Assembly: GCA_030435675.1 (NCBI GenBank)
Contig: CM059622.1
Coordinates: forward strand, 7,502,001-7,566,000
Source: Steinernema hermaphroditum
Lineage: Eukaryota; Nematoda; Chromadorea; Rhabditida; Steinernematidae
DNA length: 64,000 nt
Reading direction: 5' to 3'
Below, piece after piece: positions 32,490 to 43,666 of this stretch; positions within the stretch are counted from its first letter, which is position 1, and every line of letters begins with the position of its first letter. The notes beneath the pieces are model-generated. The model had not been told where the DNA came from. It did no database searches and saw only the letters and a list, made by a program, of their open reading frames with translations. Both the position numbers and the translations under genes were made by a program.

Positions 32490-34439
32490 ATGTGGGCACC
32501 TTCTCCTTCCCGGGAACGGAACCATTCGCTCAAGGTGAGTCCAGTGCCGCGTCTTCCGAAGCAAGCGCCCTACAGAAGACCCCCTCGATCTATCTATGGA
32601 CTCGAGGCTCCTTCGTCTTCAACGTCGACTTCTCGTCGCTCCTCCAGCATCACTCGCTCGCCGCCATCAACCTCAACACCGTCCGCATCGCGTCGAATCT
32701 CGTCTCCTACCACGCCTTCCACCACAAGACCTCCTCCATCAGGTGCCCTCCCCTCCTCTGTCCTGAATCCCGTGTCTCCAGCTACGCCCAGTGGCACCGA
32801 ATCGCCGCGTCGAAGATCGGACTCTCCGACGAGGCGACCTTCGCCTTCTTCTCCGCCGCGCAGACCACCGACGACTCGATTCCAGACGCAGAGCGTCTTC
32901 GTCGATTTGAGAAAGGAGCGCCGGTGAGTGGAAAACGCCGAGCTTCCGATTCCGATCGTCGATTCCAGGTTGAGGACTCTGGACTCTCCCACGTCCCTCT
33001 GCTTCACCTGGTACTCCTCGTGTGCCTCATCGGAGCGACGCCGTCGGAGTCGCGCACTACTCGCGAGTCCGCCTTCCGAAAGTTCCTCCTCAAGAATATC
33101 GGTGAGTCCGCGCTACAAGTCACTCAGCGCCATCTACAGACCACCTCTGCCGGCTCATCATCCTCTGCCACGACTCCTACGTGCGCCTTTTCGAGTCACC
33201 GCGCGATCTCCTCGCTGTGGGCCTCAACCAGAAGATCTCCTCGGACGTCCTCAGGAACTTCGACGTCCTCTTCGAGGGCGCCATCGGGAACTTCGAGGGC
33301 GCTTCCGCGGGGGCCAAAGCGATCCCCGCGAGCGAACTCGCTATGCGTTTCTGGGTCGACTCCCCCGATGGCGTCTGTCCCTCTGCGCGAGCAGTCTTAA
33401 CGCCCTCGTTTCAGATCTCCTTCAACTTCCTCGTCCGGCGCATCCAGAGCGTCCTCCAGTCCGATCCCTTCCAGATCGCGGGCCTCGAGGTGAGTTCACT
33501 GACTGAGCGCTGATCCTCGACCTCTCAGAAGGACGACTTCGTCGAGGCGAAACTGAACCCCCAGAAGACGGCAACTCCGGCAGCCGACGCCGACCACCGC
33601 TCCGTCACCGTTCGCGTAAGCCCCGGTCCCGAGGGTTGACGCTCTCTTTGTTGCAGAACCTCGCGGGAGTGAGCCTTATCGACAAGGACTACTACGTAGG
33701 CTCGAACCTGCGCGTCGACGGGAGCGACGTCGACGCCTCGACGACGCTTATAGCGCTCCGCCCCTTCAGGACGGCGACAGTGGCCAACTGCGCCGGACGT
33801 GGCAAGATCCTTCTCGGAAGGGTCGAGGACACGCTCTTCGTCCGGAACGTCTCCAACTTCTGTATCTCCGCCATCTGCCGACGCATCGTCGTCGAGAAGT
33901 GCACCAACGTGCGCCTCTTTCTCAACTGCCTCGTGGCGCCCCTCATAGCCGACAACTGCTCCGAACTCATGCTGGCGCCCTACAACGTCTTCGACGAGGT
34001 ACGCTCTCCAAAGTGAACCTCTTGATCTGTTCCAGAGTCTCATAGAACATCTCCGCCGCGAAGAGGAGAACCTCTACGACGCTCCGGTGCATCTCCAAGG
34101 CTTCTACGCCCTGAACGGAAGCGAATCTCCGACTCCACTGATCCCCATTGTGGAGAAGATGCCCGTCACACAGTTCTACATCCAGCCAACACCTTTTACG
34201 AACTCCGCAAATTTCCAAGAAGCCTTGGTAAACGAGTTCCCTTTCAAAACGTACATAGCGCATTGTAGAAGAAGTTTGAAAATACGATCCCCAGAGAATA
34301 TTGCGATGCTTGGAAAAAACGTCGGGAGAAAGCAGTGGAAGCCGTCCGTATAGGGTTCAGCGCTCGATCACCGACGCTCTGCGAGAAGGACAAGAAGAAG
34401 CTGCTTCGCAAAGCTCGATCGAGATCAAGGCGCAATTAG
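32490..34439 (+). CDS. tbccd1: TBCC domain-containing protein 1
   Basis: Multi-exon. Start MWAPSPSRERNHSLK (32490) is joined by a 41-bp intron to KTPSIYLWTRGSFVFNVDF, matching the N-terminal block of TBCCD1. The C-CAP/TBCC beta-helix covers about 33650-34010: GSNLRVDGSDVDAS, RGKILLGRVEDT, CTNVRLFLNCLVAPLIADNC, LMLAPYNVF. A further 41-bp intron (34229-34269) joins FQEAL to KKFENTIPREYCDAW, like the family's C-terminal helix. TBCCD1 acts at centrosomes and basal bodies, positioning the centrosome and Golgi. It lacks the Arg finger needed for tubulin-cofactor GAP activity in that family. Tail-to-tail with UBR7, 72 bp between stops. Confidence 0.85.
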
Positions 34440-34511
34440 AGGGAAATTTGTGATTTTCACAGGGTGTACTGTATTGAAATGTAAAAATAAAACTGTACAA
34501 TTGAATGGAAT

Positions 34512-35808
34512 TCACAAGCCTCGGCGAGGAGTACGATTCTTCTTGAGATCTTCAAAGAATCTCGTGATATCGTTGGAGGTAACAACAGTTCCCTCATCCA
34601 GGGAGGCAAAATACTTTCCAAGTTCTTCCTTCAAGTGGTTAAATCCTGAAAACCGAATCATCAGGCTGTAGACGAGCGCCTAACCTTGGAAAACGTTAAC
34701 GGCTTGGTCACGTCCAGCATTCTTGACCAGTTGCTCAACAATTTGTTCGCTGTAGTTGTCAGGATTCCTTGTGCTTCCCCCCTGCTTCTCGATAGCTTCT
34801 TGTGCAGCTTTTTCATAAGTTTCGATGGTGTCCTCTTCATCAAGTAGATATTCACACTTCAAATCTTCATACATCTTCAGGCATTCTTTGCACTTGCACA
34901 AGAATTTCCTCCATTTGGCGCTTGGGAACTCAACCGATTTGAGAGTTTCAGGCTTCACCCACTCTTTCAGGGGGCATGAACTGGTTTCACCTTCTTCGAT
35001 TTCCAGCTTGGCAAGATTCTTGGAGTAGTAGTCCACAAAAGGAACCCTTTGCACACAGTTACGGCAAACCATCTCTCCAGGTGATGGAGACTTGATGTTT
35101 TCCTCATCGGAAATGTGCTAAAATGTGCATCAGCATGACTGTACATCCAGGAACGTTTGAAATACCTTCATATGATACCAGTCCTCACAAATGCAGCACT
35201 GTACCATCTCGACGTTAAAGTCAGGATCGCCTTCATCTGCAGGATACGGTTTGCCGCATACACAGTACTTTCCCAGAAAGTTCTGGTTGTAAGCATTGCG
35301 CTTGTTTAGCTGGAGCTTTTCCTGGAAGAGTGAGTATTATTTTCTGCTCACACAAGTTTTCAGCGTCCACCTCATAAAGGGTGCACTTCTTGTCAAATTT
35401 GGAGTTTCCACAGTCACAGCAGAAGTTCCTCTTCGTGTACAGCTCCACCAATTCGTGATCAGAATGACAGTGAAGACTGCATCCATAGCAAATTCCGGCC
35501 AGAACGTTAGGGTCTTTGCGACAAGTAATACAGGAATAGATCGCTTGGCGCTTCTTGCTACCCTGAAATAGTGGTATAGAAGAGAATGTAACGATATGTG
35601 TTACCTCGGGATAGGTGCACACTTTCTCGTCCTGCGCAGCTAACAACGCTTCCGCTTGTCCGATCATTTCCAGCTCCATTTCCACTTCTTCATCTTGTGC
35701 AGCAAGGAACTCTTCTACCGTAACGATGGGGTCTTCTGCATCCGTGTTCTGTTCTCCATCAACTGACGCCAGAGAAGGATTCGTCTGCTTTCCGTCTCCG
35801 GTGTCCAT
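34512..35808 (-). CDS. ubr7: UBR7, UBR-box plus PHD-finger ubiquitin ligase
   Basis: Minus-strand gene with several short introns. MDTGDGKQ starts 5 nt after TTTTGCAG. An acidic N-terminus precedes a UBR box (YSCITCRKDPNVLAGICYGC, CHSDHELVELYTKRNFCCDC, NSKFDKKC), then a PHD-type finger (YCVCGKPY, MVQCCICEDWYH, MVCRNC) and a conserved C-terminal region (WRKFLCKCKECLKMY, DITRFFEDLKKNR). UBR7 is a nuclear putative E3 that modifies histone H2B in mammals. All zinc ligands I could check are present. The final exon begins at GFNHLKEELGKYF. Confidence 0.92.
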
Positions 35809-36249
35809 CTCGCCTGCAAAATCCCTTTTTTTGAGGCAAGTAAATAACATTGCGCATAGAATCACGTAGAAATATTCCCACAAATACACCTCCTTTGCCT
35901 CGTGCCACACAATACACCTCTTGGACCCTACGGATATCACGGTTACAAAGCTAAAAGAGTTGGTGGAACTGTGCATGCCCTTGCACCAGCACTATCCCCA
36001 TCGTCATGGCTTCCGTAATTCGCGCCCAACGGAGAACAAGACCACTAGCGCGAACGCGCAGTTGCGCGTCTGTGCAGCACGGCGTGTCAAACGGCTCATT
36101 TTTCCGTCCTCGGTCGAGTAGTAAATGTCACACGTTGGGACACCGATCCTGCCAGACCTTCAGTTACTCGTATCTTCCGGTTTGGACCGATTATGATCGG
36201 TAACAGTGCTCATTTCGCCCGCAAAATGATCAACGCCCCGCATTCCATT

Positions 36250-36660
36250 AGTGAAATACAAAACCGTTCAAAAAACGGTCGAAGTTCTGACTTTCTGACA
36301 CTTCCATGTTAGCTCAAAATCATCTATATAGCTTACAAGCGAAATAACTTTCTCAGTCTTGCGTGCCTTGTGGTCATTCGATACGCAAAATGTTAAGGAG
36401 ACAAAAGCGCACAAATTCATTGGATGGATTTTGATATAATGCATTATTCGCAGAGAAATCAGCAATTTACTGCTGAAATCGTCATTTTTCGCGAAAAAAG
36501 GCCTGCCATAAGTGCGAAATAACTTTTCGTAGATTGCGTAGTTTTCGCTCAACCGGTACGCAACATGTTCAGCGAAGTCTAACGCACAAATTCATTGGAT
36601 GGATTTCGTTCTAATGCCCTGAGTGTGGAGAAAAGTTGGAAAACAGGTCGAAAAATGGCC
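36250..36660. repeat. Imperfect tandem duplication, ~180 bp unit
   Basis: CACAAATTCATTGGATGGATTT occurs at about 36408 and again at about 36585, each followed by related sequence (TAATGC, GAGAAA) and preceded by ACAAAAGCG/CTAACG. The stretch also has mirror-like ACGGTCGAAG/GGTCGAAAAA motifs. No coding frame. It may be the body of the repeat that continues into repeat E. Confidence 0.45.
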
Positions 36661-36846
36661 GAAAAAAAGTCGGATTTTTTGAGTTTCCGATATTTTGGTA
36701 TCGAACAATAGCTCTCGGCGTCATTAGTGATTTGCCGTTGGAATTAGTGCGAATGGACTGATCCACACGGAATTACAGGCCAAAAACTACCAACAAAGCG
36801 GCCTGGTCCCGTCACGAAGCGGCGGACGCTTTCGTGAAGCAATTTA
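36661..36846 (-). repeat. Dispersed repeat E, copy 2 (split by element D)
   Basis: Matches 8215-8406 in reverse orientation; the remaining end of E continues at 37677-37700, after element D. Identity is roughly 80-90% by eye. Confidence 0.65.
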
Positions 36847-37676
36847 TTGTATCCCTCACGAAACTCTTCCAAAGCTCCCGCCACGAAAAATTGGCGCGCC
36901 ATTTCCTGCCATCGGCAGGTTTACAATGGAAATTGGTAATTATCACAGTTTTCTCGCGAGCTGCGCGATTTCGCTAGAATTTCTGAGCGTAACTTTGTTC
37001 AGCGTAACTTTCTGCATCGAGTGAACCCGGGTTTGTATCGATCTGAGCGAAATCCACAGAGAAATAAGCTTTACATTAATTTGCCTTATCAACATCCCGG
37101 GTTTTGGCCCATTTCTGGCATAGGACAGGGAACTTTTAAGCGATTTACACAGAACAGCGAACCAACAAGCATCAAACTATCAACAATAACATCAAGCAAG
37201 CACAGTTAAGACGACTCAGAGCTCGACTCTGAGTATTCTCCACTTTTGGAATCCGATGGCCGATGATGCAAGCCAGCGAAAGAGGAACACCGTAGCTGCA
37301 TGTGTTTCTACTCTGCATATGTCCTTATGGTTGATAGTTTGATGCTTGCTGGTTCGCTGTTCTGTGTAAATCACTTAAAAGTTCCCTGTCCTATGCCAGA
37401 AATGGGCCAAAACCCGGGATGTTGATAAGGCAAATTAATGTAAAGCTTATTTCTCAGTGGATTTCGCTCAGATCGATACAAACTTGGGTTTATTCGATGC
37501 AGAAAGTTACGCTGAACAAAGTTACGCTCAGAAATTCTAGCGAAATCGCGCAGCTCGCGAGAAAACTGTGATAATCACCAATTTCCATTGTAAACCTGCC
37601 GTTGGCAGGAAATGGCGCGCCAATTTTTCGTGGCGGGACCTTTCCGAATTTCGGAAGAGTTTCGTGAGCAATACAA
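36847..37676. mobile_element. Element D: MITE with ~350-bp inverted arms, TA duplication
   Basis: Ends TTGTATCCCTCACGAAACTC and its near-perfect reverse complement, flanked by TA (36845-36846, 37677-37678). Arms 36847-37195 and about 37325-37676 are nearly identical in reverse, leaving a short spacer. It sits inside repeat E, whose two parts rejoin when D is removed. 830 bp, no transposase. Confidence 0.8.
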
Positions 37677-37704
37677 TACCTTATGCTGACACGCCGTGGC
37701 AGAC

Positions 37705-38207
37705 GGTTTCATGAAAAAAGAGTACAGGTGAAAAAAGAGCACAGTGAAAAAAGAGCACATGGGAAAAAAGAGCACAGGTGAAAAAAGAGCACAGTGAAAA
37801 AAGAGCACATGTGAAAGAAGAGCACGGGTGAAAAAAGAGCACACTTTTTTCATGAACACAGATAGATATTTGAAATGGAGTTTCAGACCACGCTCTCCTC
37901 GGACTGTGCACACAGACAGCTGCGGGCGAGCGAAGCGAGCCCCGTATTCATTTTGCGTGCGGCCTAACATCCAGACTTGGCTTAGGCTCCGGCTTAGGAC
38001 TATGCCCATCGATTTAAAGCGAGCCCGAAGGGCGAGCCTGTAGTCTTAACAGCTTCGCTGATATCCTAGCACTTCTAAATAAAGCCATCATCAGAACGGT
38101 GCTCTTTTTTTCACTTGTGCTCTTTTTTTCACTTGTGCTCTTTTTTTCACTTGTGCTCTTTTTTTCACCTGTGCTCTTTTTTTCACCTGTGCTCTTTTTC
38201 ACATAAT
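37705..38207. mobile_element. Foldback-like element 2 with 10-bp target duplication
   Basis: The 10-mer CGTGGCAGAC occurs at 37695-37704 and 38208-38217, flanking 503 bp. The left arm has about eight copies of a 16-18-bp unit GAAAAAAGAGCACAGGT (37716-37848). The right arm has about six inverted copies, GTGCTCTTTTTTTCACTT (38098-38200). The core 37920-38085 is related to the core of the element at 8407. The arrangement (arms of short tandem repeats, 9-10-bp duplication) is that of Foldback-type DNA transposons. No transposase frame. Confidence 0.75.
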
Positions 38208-38217
38208 CGTGGCAGAC

Positions 38218-39249
38218 ATTTGAAAACCCGAACCTGTGCTCAATACAGATCAAGCTGTAGACAGGGAACGTCGCGACAGGACGGCCCGAGTTGCTTGCAG
38301 ATTGGCACTTCCAAAAATCACACGTCACGGCCGGTCGGTCGTTTGTCCATCCGCTCGGTTTCTTATTTACTGCAACTGCAATGCAATTTGCGGAGTGTTT
38401 GACGTGTTTCTCACGAGGGTGCAGGAATCGGTAATCGCTGGCTAGTCGCCCTTTCCGCCCTCTTCGCGCCCGCTTGCATCTCCCTCTACGCCCTAAACCG
38501 AATTGGATCGATCAAAGATGCAAATCTGTGGCGGTTAGTCATTGTTTAATATATTGCGGGCAGCGCCCAATGTATATATTTCGCATTTGTACACCATCTT
38601 TTGGAGATCTTTCGTGTTTTCTACTTTTGTCCAAAAATGTGCAACAGCTATTTTATACAATCTCTGATCGGGTTGAGTTTGAGTAATTGTCGTAGCAAGC
38701 ATTTTGTTAAATGAATGAACACACTTAAAAGTTGCTTCGCCTGTACGCGTCGAGCGTCGTCGCTGGTGCTGGCTGCTTTTATCGATCACCAGCGTCCAAC
38801 GTCGGCGACTCTACACACTGCCCTGTGCTCCCCTAGCATTTATCACGGGCTCTCGACGGGAGTGGTGCTCACAACGACAAGGAACGTTTGTTTTACAACT
38901 TAAGTTATCTGGATGAAATATGCAAATGTCAGCATTGTTTTTTTTCCTATCGAGCTTGCTAACATTTTTTGTTTTCCTAGAATGATAGACTTGTTTTCCT
39001 AGAATGATAGAATGATAGACGTGTGTACAATTGTTACCGTATGAGACCTTTCCATCCATTAATTTAGAAGAGTAATATACATTTTTGCGGTAGTTCATGA
39101 TGAAAACTATAGTTAAACGGTTCTTGTGCAGCTGTGTTAAATGATTCATTCACTAACTGATTCCGCGTAACGGTGCTTGCTTTTTCTTCTCGTTTTCAGC
39201 AGTTGTTTAAAAGACGTTGCAATCTTTTCAGGTTTGTTGACCTGCAAGA
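38218..39249. other. Intergenic, no gene seen
   Basis: No coding region supported. AATGATAGACTTGTTTTCCTAG is locally duplicated near 38980-39015. CTTTTCAG at 39224-39231 lies 18 nt before the VAP ATG. Confidence 0.35.
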
Positions 39250-40156
39250 ATGTCGAAGCCTGCCCAGGTTCTTGTTATCGACCCACCAAATGAGATGGTG
39301 TTCAAAGGTATTGTTCTACTGTAAAATTATGCGTTAATAGTTTTCATCTAATAGGTCCTTTCACTGATGTCGTGACCAGTTATTTACACCTCACTAATCC
39401 TACCGAGAAGGCGGTTTGCTTCAAAGTGAAAACAACTGCACCGAAACAGTACTGTGTGCGTCCTAACTCTGGAGTGATCAACGCCGGCGAGAAAAGCGTA
39501 ATTTCTGTTATGCTGCAGCCGGTTGAGGCGGAGTCCACTCTTTTGGACACCGAGCGAGCTAAGCACAAGTTCATGGTTCAAAGTGCTAACGCTCCAGGTG
39601 TTGATGTGGATTTGGATTCGTTCTGGAAACTAGTCTCCCCCGTTGAACTTATGGACTCAAAGCTACGTGTTGTGTTCCAACCTGCCTCTGGATCTGTAAC
39701 TTCTGCCACTGCCGTTGTAAACGCTACGCAAAATGAGTCTCTTGCGAACCAAGGAAGTATGGAGACTCCGAAATCAACCAAGAGCGTTTCTACGCCGCAG
39801 TCTTCTCTGGTCACCTTGAAGAGTGATGTATATGAATCGACACCCAAAGAGACCGAAGTGCGCAAACGTACCGTTCAGGACACGGATTGGGGAGCTATTG
39901 AGAAGGAAAATAAAGAATTAAGGGTGAGTTCCTTCTCGTTAATGCCATGATAGTTTATGTTTTATTCAGAACCGTTTGATTGCTCTGGAAAGTGCTCGAT
40001 CGAGCTTGCCTCGCAAGGAGGAACAGGGATTGAGCATGTTTTTGGTAGGAACTCTGTCGTACATATGATCTTTCTATAAAAGTCACTGTTTAGGTCGCCT
40101 GTGTCGCTCTTACTGCTCTGCTGATTGGACTTATTATCGGAATGCTTTTGAAGTAA
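39250..40156 (+). CDS. vpr-1: VAP (VAMP-associated protein), ER contact-site receptor
   Basis: Exons 39250-39307, 39355-39923, 39970-40044 and 40094-40156. The MSP domain (residues 1-120) has the VAP signature [19 protein letters not shown] followed by [11 protein letters not shown], which binds FFAT motifs. A Ser/Thr-rich linker, a coiled-coil stretch ([17 protein letters not shown]) and a C-terminal membrane anchor ([20 protein letters not shown]) follow. VAP tethers the ER to other membranes and recruits lipid-transfer proteins; secreted MSP fragments signal in worms. All four parts of the family architecture are present. The ZDHHC gene follows after 248 bp on the same strand. The worm symbol is given by homology only. 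Confidence 0.93.
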
Positions 40157-40403
40157 GCACCTGTGGTTGCTGATATGTGCTGTGATTTAACTAATATGAC
40201 TTTGATTTCCATTAAAATTTATGTGTGTGTAGTCGTGGTTTTATTGTATATTTGGTCGTATAAAGGTTCTTCCTAATTACTCTTGGTGGCAGCGATTCTT
40301 ACAGGTAGATATGCCAGCTTCTATTCTTTCTTGTTTCACGGGCGTCGGCTAGATTGATGTAACTTGTAGGCCAAGAAGAGCGAGGCTTAATGTGGGTACC
40401 GAA

Positions 40404-41415
40404 ATGATGCGCCACAACCAGAACACGAACTGTTGTGGGCGGAAGTGGTGTGTGAGGGACGCTTGTGGTCTGGTGTGCGCCGTCTTGACTTGGTGAGGTG
40501 GTCCAATTGGATTTTCTGTCAGAGTCGCATTGTTTAGGCTCCTGATGTTCTACGGAGAATTTTCGGTGTCAACTGTCATGCTAGGCTCCATTTCCGAATA
40601 CCCTATCCACCAAGGCCTTAACTTCATTATTTTCCAGTTCCTTCTCGGTAAAGCCTCCACATTTCTTTCCGTCCTATTTCTAAAGTTTAGTACTCGCGTT
40701 TTCGTCACATGTAAAAACGATGCTCACCGATCCGGGAGCAGTTCCCAGAGGCACCGCCACAGATGACTACGTGGTACGAATACAGATGGAGCACAGACCT
40801 GGCGAAGTTCTCACAAAGTGCTCAAAATGCGACTGCATTAAGCCAGAACGCGCGCACCACTGCAGCGTTTGCGAAAGATGCATACGAAGGATGGATCACC
40901 ACTGTCCCTGGGTGAACAATTGCGTCGGTGAAGGCAACCAGAAGTACTTCGTTCTCTTTACGGTTTGACTGTAGAGCATTCGGCGACTCTCCTTTTTAAG
41001 TTTTACATAGCGCTCCTTTCAATCCACGCAGTGTACTGGGCCATCTGGCAGTTTATGTTGTGCGTCTCCGACGAGTGGCACTCGTGCCCGACTTTCTCGC
41101 CTCCGGTAACGACGATCGTCCTCGTATTCCTCATCTTCGAAGGCGTCCTCTTCTCCATCTTCACCATGGTGATGTTCGGCACGCAGATCTCGTCTATTTG
41201 CTCTGATCAAACCGGAATCGAATCGTTGAAGCGTGAGCGCGAGGACCTCCAGACCGACAAGTGGAAGAATATGCAGGTCGTCTTCGGAGGACCGTGTTCC
41301 CATCGGTGGTTCAGGTTGAGGGAACCTTCTTGACACTGCTAATGAAGATCACACTTTCAGTCCCTTCTCCAAACCTTACCTCTCGAAGTACCACGCCTTC
41401 GAATTCTCCGTTTGA
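40404..41415 (+). CDS. ZDHHC3/7-type protein palmitoyltransferase
   Basis: Five exons. [28 protein letters not shown] is joined to LLMFYGEF, then (through acceptor AAGTTTAG) to [20 protein letters not shown]. The cysteine-rich DHHC domain reads [20 protein letters not shown] then [20 protein letters not shown]. After FVLFT come two more membrane segments, [29 protein letters not shown] and the tail [11 protein letters not shown]. The enzyme self-acylates on the DHHC Cys and transfers palmitate to target proteins at the Golgi. The [10 protein letters not shown] and FGTQI-SIC blocks place it with ZDHHC3/7. Start is the first of two adjacent ATGs, 27 nt after CTTGTAG. Middle gene of a plus-strand VAP-ZDHHC-GPAA1 run. 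Confidence 0.92.
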
Positions 41416-41738
41416 CCGCTGGCGGCGCTCCATGTGAAGATCTCTTCCACCTTCGATGTACATTTGCCTGTTTGCCTTGTTGCGATACTTATTACCTTGT
41501 AAGCAATATCTGATTCTTTCAAGTTATTCGCGACCCGCAAGACTGCTGTGTAGAAGTCAGAATCGAATGATTGAGCAAAACGAAACGTGTGAATTTTCTT
41601 TCTCGAGATGCAACAAGCAGGAAAATAAAATGAAAAAAAAACAGATTCGTGTGATGCGTCATCCATTCGTTACATCGTGTTTTATTTGTTATTCATGGCC
41701 AATTAGTAACTTAATTGTGTTTATTTTCAGGGCGACTG

Positions 41739-43666
41739 ATGCATTCGTTGTCACATGGCGACGGCCGAGTCCCTCGCGTCGTCAAGCGCCTTTTGCTGAA
41801 GATAAAGCCCATCTCGGCGCTGGCCGTGATCGCGACAGTCATTTTCATCCACCAAGCGACGACGAATTCCGACTTCTGCAGCTTGCCCATGAAGATTTCG
41901 GAGAACGCCTTCCTGGCCGGATACGTGGCAGAAACATTCGATGATACCTCAAGTCTCAAGAACCACCAGAGGGAGCTGTACGCGCGGAGGAACGGAAACC
42001 TATACAGCTACATCGCCGGAGAACTTAAGAAGAGTGGAATCGATGTTTACAAGCAGGAATACAGGACTTCGTTGAAGCAATATGTAAGTTGTACTCCATT
42101 ATACTGTGTTAATGTGAGTAATGTTAGGAGCAGTTTTCCGGGAAAACTGTGTACGGCATCGTGCCTTCTTTCCGTTCGCCTTCGGTAGAGTCCATGATCG
42201 TAGCGGTGAAGGTTGACTCAGATGCCTACGAATCTGTGGCAGTTGCTCTTGCTTTGGCTTCATACTGTAGAGGTAGTTGTGATAGCCTTCCCGACAATGT
42301 ATCATGTTTCTTACTTCAGAGCAAGTCTACTGGGCTCGGAATATCATATTCTTGTTTGTCGATAATGAAATCGCCATGGAGGCTTGGCTCTCTGCGTACC
42401 ATGGAATGCAACATCCCTACATTGAGTTCAAATCCATTGAGAAGCATGCGGGTTTTATAATCGGAGGGGTCGTCATCGATTTCCGAGGGTTCTCCAAACA
42501 AGGTCATTTAAACATCCAATTCAATATGGTTTGTTGTGTGGAGGTCTTCTTGCTCACTAGACTCCTTCTAGATGAACGGACGTCTTCCAAACCTCGATCT
42601 GTTGAACGTCGTACAACGATTATCCCAAAAGCATGATTTGATACTAACCGTATACAACCGTACGAGCGCGTTTGATCTCTTTGAAACTGCTGTCATTGGT
42701 GTTCTGTCACAAGCTTTTGATGAACTGCAAGGAATACACAGCGTCTTCGGCGATTACGGTATTCAAGTTCTCGGCATAGAAACGCGTGGACCACGAAACA
42801 ACGACAACCAGTTGTACAATCTTCTTACCTTGACGAGGCTGAATGAAGGAGTCCTTCGTGCTCTTAACAATGTGCTGGAGAAGCTTCACCAATCCTACTT
42901 TATGTACGTTCTTCTGGGACCAGATCGCTTCCTCTCAATTGCCTACTTTATGATTCCGATTGCAACAATGTTTGTTCCTCTGTTGCTTCTGGTAAGTAGC
43001 TCAGTTTCCTTACATCCTGGTTAAACTCTACTTTTTCAGGCCATCCAGTCCTGGCTCCAACTTAAAACGTTTTCCATTCCATCGGTATTCCTCATCGCTC
43101 ATATGGTTGGCTTTGGATTAGCAGTTGGAGCGGCGCCTCTGTTTTCCCGCACTTACTCTAGTGAAATTCTACTGTATATTGCTGTTGTTTTACTCCCACC
43201 GCTTGCTCTGATCTTCAAAAGGTACCATTATACATGTTAGTGCTAAGTACCTTCTTTTTTTTTCAGCACGGATGATGAAATCAGAACTTTGCGATTCGTC
43301 CTTTATCTAGAAGGCGCTCTCGTTGGTTCTTCTCTCAGCTTACTTAACTTTGGTATGGGTTTCATCATCTCCGCCGGTATTGCACTCTCCAATCTGATGG
43401 TCACATATGTGACCAGGTATGTCGTTTGTTTCGGTATGTGGAATACGGTTATGTGTTTCAGAAAACCTTTTTCGCTGTTGAAGTCAGCAGCTGTGTTGTG
43501 TATGCATCCAGTTGGACTCCTCATTTACTTCAATAGACTAGACCACACGGTTTACGCATACATGATACACAACAGCACACTTCTCCCTTTTCTCTGTGCC
43601 TTCACCATTCCCTACTGGAATTTACTTGTTTATGTCGATCTCAAATCATCAGCTTCCCACGAGTGA
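41739..43666 (+). CDS. gpaa1: GPAA1, GPI transamidase subunit
   Basis: Spliced plus-strand gene. MHSLSHGDGRVPRVVK leads to a first membrane segment, then the luminal M28-like domain: YSYIAGELKKSGIDVY, ESMIVAVKVDSDAYESVAVA, WLSAYHG, MNGRLPNLDLLNVVQRL, FGDYGIQVLGIETRG, VLEKLHQSYFMYVLLGPDRF. Several C-terminal membrane helices follow. GPAA1 works with PIG-K, PIG-S, PIG-T and PIG-U to attach GPI anchors in the ER, and its peptidase fold forms the amide bond. ATG is 8 nt after TTTTCAG. Intron splices after KQY, ASYCR, FNM and LLLL keep the frame. Confidence 0.92.

Noticed and set aside
31428..32927. 499-residue frame spanning globin and TBCCD1
   Set aside because: Only its first part (globin exon 2) has homology; the remainder reads Ser/Arg-rich noise through introns and the intergenic region.
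38020..38085. Core of foldback element considered as a hammerhead ribozyme
   Set aside because: CTGATAT resembles part of the conserved core but the required CTGATGA and GAAA elements in proper spacing are absent.
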